Shown: positions 1 through 10,269, counted from the stretch's first letter. The stretch is DNA of 64,000 bases from Scalesia atractyloides (GCA_947069175.1 CAMTDV010000017.1:34233126-34297125), one strand, 5' to 3'. Notes: a model not told the origin generated them from the sequence alone. Made by a program: numbers and translations.

Positions 1-1060
1 CTACAATATAATATGACTCGACTTTCTTTTAGATATATTGAAATCAAATTATAGCTATTTCTATTTTAAGAAATTCAACTCAAGTGATATATTTAAAACC
101 ATACTTCACAATTTTGTACAACATTACTTATATAATGGAATGTATATTTAGTTTCTGAATGTGTGACATATTGACAATCCATTTTTTTTACTTTATGACT
201 TTTTCTTATAATCTTGCTTTGACTTTTGTTTTTACTTTCAATTTCAATTCCAATACTTATCTTGATCCATGAAACACAATCTTGTTAACCCAAAAAACAA
301 CAGTGCGAACCAGTTCTAGAAGCCCTAGATCCATTTCCTTTTCCTTTCGACGACGAATTTTTCCATCCACCACTTTCTTTAGTCGAATTCGTTTGTGACC
401 GTGGTGATTGACTCAGTGAAATGCGGCAAGCTTTATGATTCACATGCAGTCGCTAGCGTTAACCTGCTTAAGTCTGCACTTAGAAAAAACCAAAAAACTA
501 TTTATAACCCAACATAAACAAAAGAAGACGAATCAAGCATTAGATATTCCAAACATCAAATGTCCACAACCGCCATATCCTTTGCAAACTTAGGTGATCA
601 AGTTTTTCATTTCATCATTAATCATCATAATACTAAAACATATACACTTTATAGAAGTAAAATTAATATTTAACTATCGAGTGATACAATCCAATAATGT
701 TGTATTCAGTTATACCTCAATAAAGATTCAAAAAGGGCTTTTATGATGGCAGTGACAACATTGAGCTTCAAAGTTTCAAGCACCTCACAAAGGCTTACAA
801 TTGTGGCTCTTCTTTTGTAGCATATCATTCAATCTTTCAAAGTTTATCAACTTCATGCTGACATAGTAAAGAAAGCTCGAATCCACATCTTTACCGTCAA
901 TCATAGAATATACAAATTAGCTTATACCATATTACCATTGACGTTGGCTTGCATTCAAAATCACAAAAAGAATAATAATCAAATTTTGCATTATAAGTAA
1001 GTAGGGTATATAACCAAACAAATACACACTACACATAAGAATGATATAAGGAGATGGATG
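1..1060. other. AT-rich flank, no gene recognised
   Basis: AT-rich sequence without a long reading frame on either strand. On the minus strand around 790-890 there is a short open block (ending in a motif read as MLQKKSH) that could be an eroded exon, but I see no convincing splice pair. Around 305-420 the plus strand looks like a plant 5' leader (pyrimidine-rich, AGCCCTAGATCC), with no coding frame following. Nothing else is supportable. Confidence 0.3.
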
Positions 1061-1079
1061 TAATTTACTAACTCTTTTA

Positions 1080-1600
1080 AGAGGACCAGCTCTGCTGGGA
1101 ATAATGATGTCTAAATCTGACTCAGAACCACCAGCACATGCAATAGCACCAATGGTACCGGATGTCGGATCATCATAGTTTATTTCTTACCACCATAAAG
1201 CCTAATAGCAAATTCAGGAACATTTTGTTGCATACATAAAAAAAAATACAATATCAATTAATACGAAACTTTACTAACATTTGTGGCTCTGTTGAGCTTT
1301 ACAAACTCTTTCGGGTCATGTCGGGTATCTTTAGAAACTTCTTCAAGATCCAGCTCTGACCTTTTTATTCGTTGTGGTCCTGTATACTAACGCATAGTCA
1401 ATGCCAATAGATTATCAAATCAAATTATATACAAATCGCTTCTTTTCGAACCTAGGATAGCAAAATTAAACGGTGTCACATACAGGGATGAACTGCTTGG
1501 TTTGCAGTAAAAAAATCATTGAATCTAACCTCCACAAATCCTTCACATGTAGTTGCCCATTGGTCCAACGGCGTCTGAACGTTGTAGTCTTCAATATAAA
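1080..1600 (-). pseudogene. Exon-like blocks of an unrecognised minus-strand gene
   Basis: Read on the minus strand, several short blocks have protein-like composition separated by AT-rich intron-like gaps. One at about 1590-1521 includes QTPLDQWATTCEGFVE and is followed by GTTAG. One at about 1385-1275 includes RSELDLEEVSKDTRHDPKE. One at about 1240-1195 includes NVPEFAIRLYGG followed by GTAAG, and one at about 1170-1085 includes GTIGAIACAGGSESD. The donor-like GT signals are seen, but reading phases do not join cleanly between blocks, so this is either an eroded gene or an unusual exon set. I do not recognise the family and assign no function. The region lacks transposon hallmarks, so it may be residual host gene sequence. 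Confidence 0.3.
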
Positions 1601-2600
1601 TACTGTTTTGTAAAAAAGAATATGTTCACCAAATTGAATTATAAGAAATCAATACAATAGGAAGATTTTGGAGGTAAAGCTATAAAATATCCCCTATAGA
1701 AGATTGCTATTTAGACCAAATCTTAGCAACAAAATCACTAATCATCAACTATGACCTGTTTCAAAACGCTTTTTTTAAATCCCCCACAATTTTTCCACCA
1801 ATCTAGCTTAACAACCAAATAACACCACACATAATCAAATAGTTGATCACTGTCAACCATTCCTCTTTCTAAACAATTAACCTCAAACGTTAATCAAATA
1901 TCTAACAATGGAATATCATAAACTGAGAATTTTACTCGTAAAATACCATAAGATCTTCTCTTCGTTCACGTTTTCTACAAAATTAAAATTAGGGTTTAGA
2001 AGAAATAGAACAACAACAGAATGAATGGGTGATGAAGGAGGTGTAGAAATCACTCACTGCCGCTAGGAATAAGGGCCACCAGTAGCATCGCCAAACGCCA
2101 CCTTGCGTCGTCGTACCTCCCGGCAGTTCTGATACGAAGAAATCACAAAGAATCGGAGGTAATGGTGACAATGACGGTCACCCGATGTTGTTGTTGAGCT
2201 CATTGGGTTCGGCGGAGGGGCTCGTCTCTCTCTCTCTCTTAACATCTGATCCGTCCTAGCATTAGCGAAGAGAGAACAGAGAAGAGGAGGGCGGTTCCGG
2301 CCAGGAAATGGCCATTATTGAAGAAAGAAAGGGTCAAAGAGAGATGGGAGTAAGGCTGGTGGTGGGTGTGGTGATGAGCATACCTAAGGATGATGATGTC
2401 GGAAATGGATACCCCACAACCTTTATTTATTTGTTTTTTTAATTTCATCTACTTTTATAACATTTTTTTAAATAAGATATAAAACTAAATTCATTAAAGC
2501 ATTAAACCAAATATTACATAAAACTAAAATAAAAATTAACTAAATAAAACTATAAAATAACTAAAAATAATAATAACTAAAAATAAAAATTATTAAAAAC
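1600..2600. other. Non-coding stretch with short CT microsatellite
   Basis: No supportable gene. A pure TC/CT run lies at about 2225-2239 and many short A/T tracts at 2440-2600. Open frames on the minus strand near 1989-2245 have low-complexity composition and no recognisable motif. They could be the 5' end of the exon-like gene downstream on the minus strand, but nothing shows this directly. Confidence 0.3.
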
Positions 2601-2602
2601 TA

Positions 2603-2939
2603 CTAGTCTTCATCCGTCATGTCGTTGTTAGGTTCGTTTTGTGCGTTGTTCCAAATGTACTCCACCAAGTCTGCTTGTAGGTTATGATGTGTGAACTCGT
2701 TACGTATGGAGAATTCATTTAAGTCTTGTTGTTCCAAACTGGCTGGAACAGAATTCCTGATAGACACGTTCTCGGTCTCGGTTTAAGGCGGCCTTCCTAG
2801 TTTATCGTTGCGTTGAAGTATCAGAATCCTCGTCATCCTCGATAAACATCTGAGTTGCGTGCATAATGACGTTTGCGAAAAATGCTTCGTTCTCACCCGA
2901 AGATGACGAATACCACGTTGAAGAAGATGATGAAGACAT
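2603..2939 (-). pseudogene. PIF/Harbinger transposase remnant, N- and C-termini fused by deletion
   Basis: The start codon (2939-2937) opens a Ser-rich head (MSSSSSSTWYSSSSGENEAF) and an acidic stretch, typical in my recognition of plant ALP1/HARBI1-like PIF/Harbinger transposases. The frame stops at 2804-2802. In a neighbouring frame the sequence then runs to a TAG at 2605-2603 and includes LQADLVEYIWNN, which looks like the family's extreme C-terminal helix. A full protein is roughly 350-450 residues; here about 110 codons remain. The whole DDE catalytic core is therefore missing and the two ends are joined out of frame, so no active enzyme is made. AT-rich and GC-rich flanks (2440-2600, 3100-3230) probably belong to the same non-autonomous element; I could not fix its terminal repeats. 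Confidence 0.55.
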
Positions 2940-3290
2940 GACTAATTTTTTTATAAATTTGAAAAGTTTGAGAGAGATTAGGTTGGTTGAAGTGGCTAAA
3001 AAATCGGGTGTGGGGGGGGGGTTATATATAAAAAGTATTAATTTTTTTAAAATAAATCCATTGCCAACGGTCAAATTGGGGAGAGTTTTTGTCATCTTGT
3101 GGGCGGCTTGAGCGGCAAAGGCACGCCAGCCTTGCCGCGGCCTGGGGGGAATGGTGTTGGGCCGGCGCCGGGCCATGCCTGGGCATGCCGAGCCCCACAC
3201 CAAGCAGTCTAAGAGATGCGGCTCTCAAAGTTTAAGCCACGCATCCCCTGTAATGACCCGGTACATAAAACACTGTTAATGCAAGAGGTG

Positions 3291-3323
3291 CAATTAGCAA
3301 CTGCACAAAGCAGTTGCTAATTG
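3291..3323. repeat. Perfect 14-bp inverted repeat (hairpin)
   Basis: CAATTAGCAACTGC at 3291-3304 is exactly mirrored at 3310-3323 around a 5-base loop (ACAAA). It lies between the Harbinger remnant and the LINE fragment. Its role is unknown; it is not followed by a U-tract and is not a bacterial terminator. Confidence 0.8.
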
Positions 3324-3396
3324 ATAATATTTAATTAATGTTTAATTAGTTATTTCCTTGTAATTCTATAATAGCACTGGCCAGTGTGATAAGTGG

Positions 3397-3656
3397 GGTC
3401 CCTCCAGAAGAACACGGTGGTGGGTTTTGGGTGGCGGATTTAAGGAAGAGCATCATGGTGAAGTTGAATTTCAATCCCCAAGACGGGGCTTTTAGATGAA
3501 ATAAGTGGGTCCCATCAAAAGTAAACACTTTTTGTTGGCGTGCCAAAATAGGTAAAAGACTCTCTATGAGGGGTTTGATGCAAAGGGCGTGTCACTTCCT
3601 AATAGTGTGTGTGGACTAAGGCGATTTGTGGAATGTCTTCGTATGGGTCAAAATTC
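3397..3656 (+). pseudogene. LINE reverse-transcriptase 3' fragment (zf-RVT domain)
   Basis: The plus-strand frame includes GGGFWVADLRKSIMVKL and NKWVPSKVNTFCWRAKIGKR. The arrangement Lys-Trp-Val-Pro-x-Lys-Val-Asn-x-Phe-x-Trp-Arg is the signature of the zf-RVT domain at the end of ORF2 in plant L1-type LINEs. Just before it an in-frame TGA (3497-3499) stands where the family usually has a Trp codon, and another stop follows near 3617. The zinc-binding Cys pairs are degraded. No endonuclease or RT core is present, so this is a 5'-truncated, dead copy. It is cut off at 3657 by a CACTA-type terminus. Confidence 0.6.
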
Positions 3657-3689
3657 CACTACTAGAAAAATGGGTTTTTGCGACTGCAA
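3657..3689. mobile_element. CACTA-type transposon terminus (first part)
   Basis: CACTACTAGAAAAATGGG starts at 3657. It closely matches the CACTACAAGAAAA-type terminal repeat of plant CACTA (En/Spm) elements. It interrupts the LINE coding sequence. Only 33 bp are present before gypsy element A inserts; the remainder resumes at 24203. No transposase is visible, so this would be a small non-autonomous copy. The far terminus was not found. Confidence 0.5.
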
Positions 3690-4904
3690 TGTCACACCCC
3701 AACCGATGGCGGAATCATCGGGGCGCTGCACTAGGCGAATCAGATTGTTCAAGAGAAATTCCATAACAACTATTAATGACAATATCTTAAAGGTCTGATT
3801 TCCCATACAATCAAACAATATCTAATAACAATTATTACAAAAAACAAAATCTCTTAAACAAACCAATCCGACAACCTAGATTTCTGTCATGCGTTTCTAA
3901 GGATAAAGCCCTAAGTCCGTTGCTGCATAGAATCATCAACCTGTCACATACGTTAAAATAAAGTCAATAGAATAAAGTAAGGGTGAGTACACATGTTTAA
4001 TAGCATAATAATAGCGATAAAATGTTTACGCATAACCAACATGTACACGTAGAGAAAGTGAATCTAAATTTCTGACTTGGAAGGCCAAGGCTAAGTCCAA
4101 TATACCCGCTTAAGTGTATATCTAAGCTAAAATAAGAAGTTTTATAGAAAGAGATGAAGATTTTCAAAAACAGAGGTGTTTTTGATGAAAACGAAGGTAA
4201 TCCTTGTGTAAAATCGTAGTGGAAAACGTTGTGGGTTGGATAAAACGAGTGGTTCTTACTTGGAAAAACAAGGAAATTTAGTTCTGGGAGCTCTGGAGCG
4301 AAGTTGCAGCAAGGAGAGCATGAATGGAGGTGCTGGGTATTTATAGGTGAGGAGAAAATAAGATGGCAGACAACAAGTTCGGGCGAACTTGCCCTTTTCT
4401 CTTGGTTTGGACAAGTTTGGGCAAAGTTGTCCCTTAGTCTGCCCTGGTCAACTTCGCGCGAAGTTGTGATGCCCAACTTCGGGCGAAGTTGGCCTGGTGG
4501 CTATGTTTTGTTCGTTATTTGTTTGTTAGGTACTCGTTCGGTGATTCAGTACGTATTAGTTAGTTACGTTAGGCGTTTTAGCGAGGTGTTAAGCGTTGCG
4601 TCATTAAATTAATGCGATTGAGCGATTTGTGTGAGTGAGAGCGTTGCGATAGCGAGTAAAACCATAAATCATAAAGCACACAAGACATATAAGTAACATA
4701 GTGTAACATAATTAACCGCGATTTTGAGTTTGCGTTGAGAGTTGCGAGTATTAAGCGATTTAAATGCAATAAATAAGCGATATAATATGCGTTTCAAAAT
4801 AGTTTAACCATTACAATAAATCTCATAGTACAAACGGGTTTTGAAACAGAAATAAACGGAAATAATGGATTTCGGATAACAATCCGAAAGATCGGGTTGT
4901 TACA
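3690..4904 (-). repeat. 3' LTR of element A, internally deleted
   Basis: Begins TGTCACACC and ends GTTGTTACA. It is 1215 bp against 2334 bp for the partner LTR at 21869-24202. The two align at both ends, but at about 4067 the sequence jumps from the equivalent of about 22247 to about 23354, so about 1.1 kb is missing, including one dyad cluster. A TATA-like TATTTATAGG on the plus strand (4339-4348; CCTATAAATA on the transcribed strand) survives. Dyads of the CAAGTTCG...CGAACTTG type remain at about 4375-4495. Confidence 0.88.
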
Positions 4905-4922
4905 GTCTCCCCTCCTTTAGGG
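4905..4922 (-). promoter_or_regulatory. Polypurine tract of element A
   Basis: On the minus strand this reads CCCTAAAGGAGGGGAGAC directly against the 3' LTR, the standard position and composition for the plus-strand primer of reverse transcription. The same tract recurs beside the 3' LTRs of C (29772-29790) and F (54140-54160). Confidence 0.75.
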
Positions 4923-4937
4923 AATTCGTCCCGAAAT

Positions 4938-6239
4938 TCAGGTGGCGGCCGTAACGAAGAGATGAGGATATTTAGTCTTCATATCACTTTCGAGTTCCCA
5001 AGTGAACTCGGCGCCGCGTTTACCTTCCCATCGGACTTTCACAATAGGAATGCGAGAGCGTCGAAGTTTCTTGATCTCTCGATCCATGATTTCTACTGGC
5101 TTTTCCAGTCGTTTATTTGCAAAACTTCAAGTGGCACATGAAGATTTCCTTCAGCTAAACACTTTTTGAGGTTTGAGACATGGAAAGTCGGATGTATGTT
5201 GTTGAGTTCTTTCGGTAATTCGAGTCGGTAGGCCACTTTGCCAATTTTTTCCAGAATCTTAAAGGGACCCACGTATCGTGGCACTAGTTTCCCTTTCTTT
5301 CCCCGAATCAGATCACTCCTTTCCAAGGTGAAACCTTTAAGAGAACGTGATCTCCCACTTTGAATTGTAGGGGCTTGCGGCGTTTATCGGCATAACTCTT
5401 TTGATGGCTCCGGGCTTTCAGGAGATTGTCTCTGATTTAGAGAATCTTGTCTGTTGTTTCTTGTATTAACTCGGGACCAGTGATTTGAGCGTCTCCGATC
5501 TCGTGCCATACAATAGGCGATCGACATTTTCTGTTGTATAATGCCTCAAAAGGTGCCATCTGAATACTAGTATGATAACTGTTATTATATGAGAATTCTA
5601 CTAGAGGTAAATGCGTATCCCAATTACCACCAAAATCTATAACGCACGAACGAAGCATGTCTTCAAGGGTGCGAATCGTGCATTCAGTCTGACCGTCGGT
5701 TTGAGGATGGAGCGCGGTACTAAGGTTAAGTTTAGTACCGAGTGCGGATTGGAAAGTCTCCCAGAGACGTGAAGTAAAGTGACCGTCGCGATCAGAGATG
5801 ATGTCACGAGGCGTCCCGTGTCGACAAATGACTTCGTCGGTATAGATTCATGCTAATCGTTCTACCTTGTAGTCTTCTCATATGGTAATAAAATGAGCAT
5901 ATTTCGTAAGTCGATCGACAATAACCCAAAGGCTATCGTGACCAGAAGAGGTGCGAGATTGTTTCGTAACAAAATCCATAGCTATACTATTCGATTTCCA
6001 CATCGGGATGTCGGGTTGCTCGAGTAAGCCAGAGGGGCGTTGATGTTTGGCTTTAACTTTCGCACAAGTTAAGCATTTTGACACTTATATCCTTTTTCAT
6101 GCCCCCCACCAATACCTAGAACGGAGGTCCTGGTACATCTTATCGGCACCAGAGTGAATGGAATATCGAGACTTATGGGCTTCGGTCATTAGTAACTCTC
6201 GAAGGTTATTGCGGCTAGGGATCCAAACACGATTCAGAA
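4938..6239 (-). pseudogene. Element A integrase and chromodomain-like tail, broken
   Basis: Minus-strand blocks give the integrase of a Ty3/gypsy element. A zinc-binding remnant (KCLTCAKVKAKHQRPSGLL, about 6080-6020) is followed by core pieces (WVIVDRLTKYAHF) and the region around the last catalytic Glu (LRSCVIDFGGNWDTHLPLVE, about 5650). Then come the GPY/F motif (PRYVGPFKIL, about 5280), NIHPTFHVSNLKKC, and a chromodomain-like end around 5000-5060. The frame ends with a TGA at 4940-4938. It is interrupted by several stops and frameshifts (near 6090, 5870, 5430 and 5090), so no functional enzyme is expected. The product would join cDNA ends to host DNA; the tail is thought to guide chromatin targeting in chromoviruses. 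Confidence 0.8.
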
Positions 6240-8730
6240 AGTAATAGATCCCGTTAGACTTATTCTCCAGCTGGGTTTAGGCACCACATTTCATTTCCTC
6301 AGATAAGGTGTTCTCAATGAAACATGTGTGCTGGGTTTCGTGAATCAAGGTTTCGAGTTTATTCCGGGCTTGAACGTCATGAATGCTATACACATAGCTT
6401 TGTCGAATGAGGGCATCGGCTACGACATTTGCTTTGCCGGGATGGTAGCGTATCTCACAATCATAGTCGTTGAGAAGTTCAACCCATCTGCGTTGGCGCA
6501 TGTTTAGTTCTTTCTGGTTAAAAATGTGTTGTAAGCTCTTATGTTTGGTGAAGACCGTACACTTTGTACCATAAAGGTAGAGTCGCCATATCCTTAACGC
6601 AAAAATGACTGCACCGAGCTCGAGATCATGGGTAGTGTAGTTCTTCTCGTGGATTTTGAGTAGTCGAGACTAGGGGTGCTAAATGGGTCGTGTTCGCGGG
6701 TTGGCGGGTTCAACCAGACCCGAACCCGAACCTGACCCGAACCCGAAAATCGTATCATATATATGAACCGAACACGACCGGAAGTTTTGTGGGTTGACCC
6801 GAACACGACCCTTTTAACCCGAATTTTTTAATTTTTATTCTGAAATTAATATATTAAAATTAAAAATTACTTAAAAAAACACAAATGTATATAATATTAT
6901 CATATTTAAATTATAAAATCTATGTTAATTTCTCTTTGTAAGTTATAATCATGACATAAAATACACGCCCCATTTAGTTTATGACATAAAATATATTATA
7001 AAAATACAATATAGTATAAATGTGTTAAACGGGTCAACCCACCAACCCGACCAGGTTGACCCGAACCTGACCCGTTAACATAAACGGGTTCTCGGGTTCA
7101 ACCCGAAACTGACCCGAACCCGTTTAGACGAAACCTAAACCCGCGAATTTTGTGTTAGGTTCGTGTCGGGTTTTCGGGTCGTGTCGGAAATTCACACCCC
7201 TACTCGATACGCGTACGCGATAACCCTGTCTCGTTGCATGAGAACACAACCAAGACCTAGGTTAGAGGCATCGCAATAAACAACGAAATCGTCATCTCCG
7301 TCGGGAAGTGCGAGAACGGGAGCGTCGCAAAGCATACGCTTGAGGTCTGAAAGGCTTCCTCCTAATCGGAACCCCAAACAAAAGGTTTATCCTTATGAGT
7401 CAGAGAGGTAAGGGGTACGACGATTTTCGAAAAGTCGGCGATGAATAGGTGGTAGTACCTACCAATCCGAGGAAGGAACGGATTTCGGACGGGTTCTTCG
7501 GAGTATTCCAACTCTTTACAGCTTCGATTTTGGCGGGATCGACGTGGATTCCTTGGTCATTGACGACATGATCGAGAAATTGAACTTCATTAAGCCAAAA
7601 TTCACACTTGGAGAATTTGGCGTAGAGACGGTTTCCTTGGAGAAGTTCGAGAACTAAACGAAGATGTCGCATGTGTTCGGCTCTCGACTTTGAGTAAATA
7701 AGAATATCATCGATGAAAACAATGACGAAACGATTCATGAAGGCCTTGCACACACGGTTCATTCAAATCCATGAAGACCGCACACGCATTTGTGAGTCCA
7801 AAGGGCATGACCACGAATTCATAATGGCCATAGTGAGTACGAAAGGCAGTTTTCGGAATGTTGGCTCATGCACACATAGCTGGTGATATCCGGAACGTAA
7901 TTCAATCTTCGAAATACAAGTAGCACCCTGGAGTTGATCAAATAAATCATCGATTCAGAGAAGAGGGTAGCGGTTTTTAATGGTAAGCTTGTTAAGTTCC
8001 CTATAGTATCCATCATTCTTTTTCACGAAAAGGACGGGTGTGCCCAAGGTGACGTGCTCGGGCGTATAAAGCCTTTATCAAGAAGTTCATGAAGTTGGCT
8101 AGATAGCTCGCGCATTTCGGATGGTGCAAGGCGATAGGGAGCTTTGGCGACAGGTGTAGCACCTGGGATTAGATCAATACGAACTTCGACATCACGAGTA
8201 GGGGTAAACCAGGTAAATCATCAGGAAAACTTTAGGGAATTCACAAACAACAGGTACGTCTTTCAAGATTTTCTCTTCCTTCTCCGGCTTCACGATATGG
8301 ACTAGGAAAGCGATGCACCCTTGGGTACATGACAAAAGCGTCAACTTCTTTGAGGGTGTTTCGCCGTAAACATGTAGTTGATCACCGTTTGGAAGGGGAA
8401 AACGAATCATTTTATCAAAACAAACAACTTCAGCACGATTCTCACGAAGAAAATCCATGCCTACTATGACATCAAAACTACCTAATTGCATAGGTATGAG
8501 GTCGATCTGGAAGCTGAGATTGTTGAGTTCGAGAGTACAATCACGTAGAACGGAGTTAACGGTAATGGTTCTTCCGGTGGCGATTTCGACGTCGAAGGTA
8601 CTTGGGAGGTTAGCGCATTTACATTTTAAAAGCTTTTCGAATTCTAACGATACAAAAAAGTTGTCAGCTCCAGTATCAAATAAACAAGAAGTATAAATAC
8701 CATTAACGATACCATTGACAACATTGTTGT
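6240..8730 (-). pseudogene. Element A protease, RT and RNase H, broken
   Basis: From 8730 downward on the minus strand: an aspartic protease with the active-site Asp-Thr-Gly-Ala (about 8670); the conserved DVIVGMDFLRENRAEVV block (about 8470); a heavily damaged RT N-terminal half (8190-7770); the RT catalytic region with VFIDDILIYSKS (about 7720), both Asp residues kept; and RNase H pieces (VVYCDASNLGLGCVLMQRD, about 7290; ELLNDYDCEIRYHPGKANVV, about 6480). Frames shift repeatedly and a 532-bp MITE sits in RNase H. The 5' end is severed from gag by element B at the protease N-terminus. Confidence 0.85.
6671..7202. mobile_element. hAT-like MITE inside element A RNase H
   Basis: A 532-bp insertion with terminal inverted repeats TAGGGGTG (6671-6678) and its reverse complement CACCCCTA (7195-7202). 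It is flanked by an imperfect 8-bp duplication (GTCGAGAC / CTCGATAC). Sub-terminal sequence is full of repeated ACCCGAAC and GGGTCGTGT motifs in both orientations, giving a large potential foldback. Comparison with the same codons in C (about 31540) shows the RNase H sequence is continuous without it. No coding capacity. The 8-bp target duplication points to the hAT superfamily (inference). Confidence 0.75.
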
Positions 8731-8915
8731 TGTAACATCCGTCGAAAAACGGGTTTTCAAAACCCGCTTCGTTTATTAATCGAATAGTCAGTTTTAAATT
8801 TTCGTTGCTTATTTATGAATTATTTTAATTTTAAACGATACATAATTAATAAACAATTTAGAATTTATAAACTATAATTGTTAAAAAGTAAAAATAAAAT
8901 AATAAAAAGAAAAAG

Positions 8916-8993
8916 AGGCTGCCAGGATTCGAACCCGGGTCAGCCGGATGGAACCTAGTGACTTAACTCACACCCACTTAACCACTCCGCCAC
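8916..8993 (-). repeat. Antisense tRNA-like segment in B 5' LTR
   Basis: On the minus strand the segment has TGGCGGAGTGG, which fits the A-box TRGCNNARTGG form of class II tRNAs. About 50 bases on it has GGTTCGAATCC, a perfect B box. The T-arm can fold (CCGGG, 7-base loop, CCTGG with one G-U pair). Cloverleaf pairing elsewhere is poor and no 3' T-run terminator is evident, so it is a tRNA-derived relic or a Pol III promoter module rather than a working tRNA gene. It lies in the promoter-proximal part of the LTR, opposite to element transcription. Confidence 0.65.
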
Positions 8994-9855
8994 TTGTGTT
9001 ATTTGATGATATATCGAAACAATTAATACATATAACAAAACTCGAAATCAAATTCAGTCAACAGCGCGCCCATTTCGCAGTCGCCGGAAAATCCGACGAT
9101 TTCGCCAATTATCGACGGTTTCTTTTGACTTAACGTACGTATTAACATCAACATCGGTTATAACCGATGTCTAGTTCCGTGACATCAGTCATAACTGCCG
9201 GAGAAAGGCTGACCAACGAATCAAGACAGAAGTCGGACCCAATTCATCTATATTATTTCCTGTAAATACACACCCAAGCCTCTGGTAGTCTTTTCGCTCA
9301 AAATCGCACCATTTCTCGAATCAATTTCAATCGCCGGAGATTTTCTGCAATCATCGGACTTTCGCCGGAAAACCGAGACTCACCTCAAAACGGTAAATAC
9401 CTCGACTCTTTCTGTTTCAATTCATTGTTAGACTATTACTAACTTCAATCCATCAATCAAAATCAATCCCAGACGACGTAGCTGGAATATTCAGCTCTCG
9501 CCGGAAAACCTCTGGAATTTCCAATCTCACGCTGTGAATCGGTATAATCATTTAAAACTTCTGTTAATCCTTGTTTAGTAACTCAATTTCACATCTAATC
9601 AATCAAAACTGTTAATCAATCCGAACAGACGGAGTTCACAAAACAGAGCTGACGATCCTTGCCGGAGTTCTGAGAAAAGACATCTGTTCGGTACATTCAT
9701 TTCCAAAACTCTCTCAATTTCATCGCATTACAATCGCTTATAAAGTTCGTTAATTGAATTTAACAAGAAACAGTTGAATAATCGTTGTCTGTGTTTTGAA
9801 CGAAGAAGATGAATTCGAACTAGTGTATAAGATTAATTAAAATCAGTATAATAAA

Positions 9856-9930
9856 CGGGTTAGACACACAGTCCAGCGGTGGACTGTGTGCAAACAATAA
9901 ACACACATCTCGAGTTCGATCCCTATCACG
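9856..9930 (+). repeat. tRNA-like unit 1 of tandem triplet (B 5' LTR)
   Basis: Begins CGGGTTAGACA and carries a B-box-like GAGTTCGATCC. In place of the D and anticodon arms it has a perfect 11-bp hairpin: CACACAGTCCA (9865-9875), loop GCGG, TGGACTGTGTG (9880-9890). The following AT-rich tail reaches the next unit, which begins 167 bp after this one. Confidence 0.6.
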
Positions 9931-10022
9931 ACCTATCCTCGGAAATAAAAATGTTTTTTTTTAAACCGAACCGGGTTAACTCACTGAATGATGTTAAGTA
10001 TAATAAAAACCAGAATATTAAC

Positions 10023-10092
10023 CGGGTTAGACACACAGTCCAGCGGTGGACTGTGTGCCACACTAAATCACAGGTCCCGGGTTCGAGACCTG
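10023..10092 (+). repeat. tRNA-like unit 2 of tandem triplet (B 5' LTR)
   Basis: Same head (CGGGTTAGACA) and same 11-bp hairpin (10032-10042 with 10047-10057) as unit 1. It ends in a strong T-arm-like hairpin: CAGGTC (10071-10076) pairs with GACCTG (10087-10092) around a loop holding GGGTTCGA. Confidence 0.6.
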
Positions 10093-10190
10093 TTGACGGC
10101 ACCGGTTCGATACAATTAAAATCTTTTTAAAATAAATGAATTCTGATTAACTTAAATAGTGTATAAATATAATTAAAAACAGAAATATTT

Positions 10191-10269
10191 CGGGTTAGAC
10201 ATGTAGCTCAGTTGGTAGAGCTGCGTGCACGCGTACGGGAGGTCACCGGTTCGAGTCTCACTCAGTGCA
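10191..10269 (+). repeat. tRNA-like unit 3 of tandem triplet (B 5' LTR)
   Basis: The most tRNA-like of the three. After CGGGTTAGACA it has TAGCTCAGTTGGTAGAGC (10204-10221), a canonical D-arm/A-box. It then has GGTTCGAGTCT (about 10249-10259), a B box at normal spacing. The anticodon arm is not canonical. It begins 168 bp after unit 2, so the period is constant. Confidence 0.7.

Noticed and set aside
2802..3228. Longer minus-strand frame upstream of the Ser-rich head
   Set aside because: The extension (3203 to 2940) is low-complexity and crosses the GC-rich flank; the Ser-rich Met at 2939 matches the family N-terminus better.
8192..8230. Programmed frameshift between protease and RT
   Set aside because: The slip site is a plain C-run that differs between copies (four or five), and B reads straight through the equivalent place. 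Random indel or a defective master is simpler.
10191..10269. A functional tRNA gene
   Set aside because: A and B boxes are good, but the anticodon arm and acceptor stem do not pair properly and no T-run terminator follows. Better called tRNA-derived.
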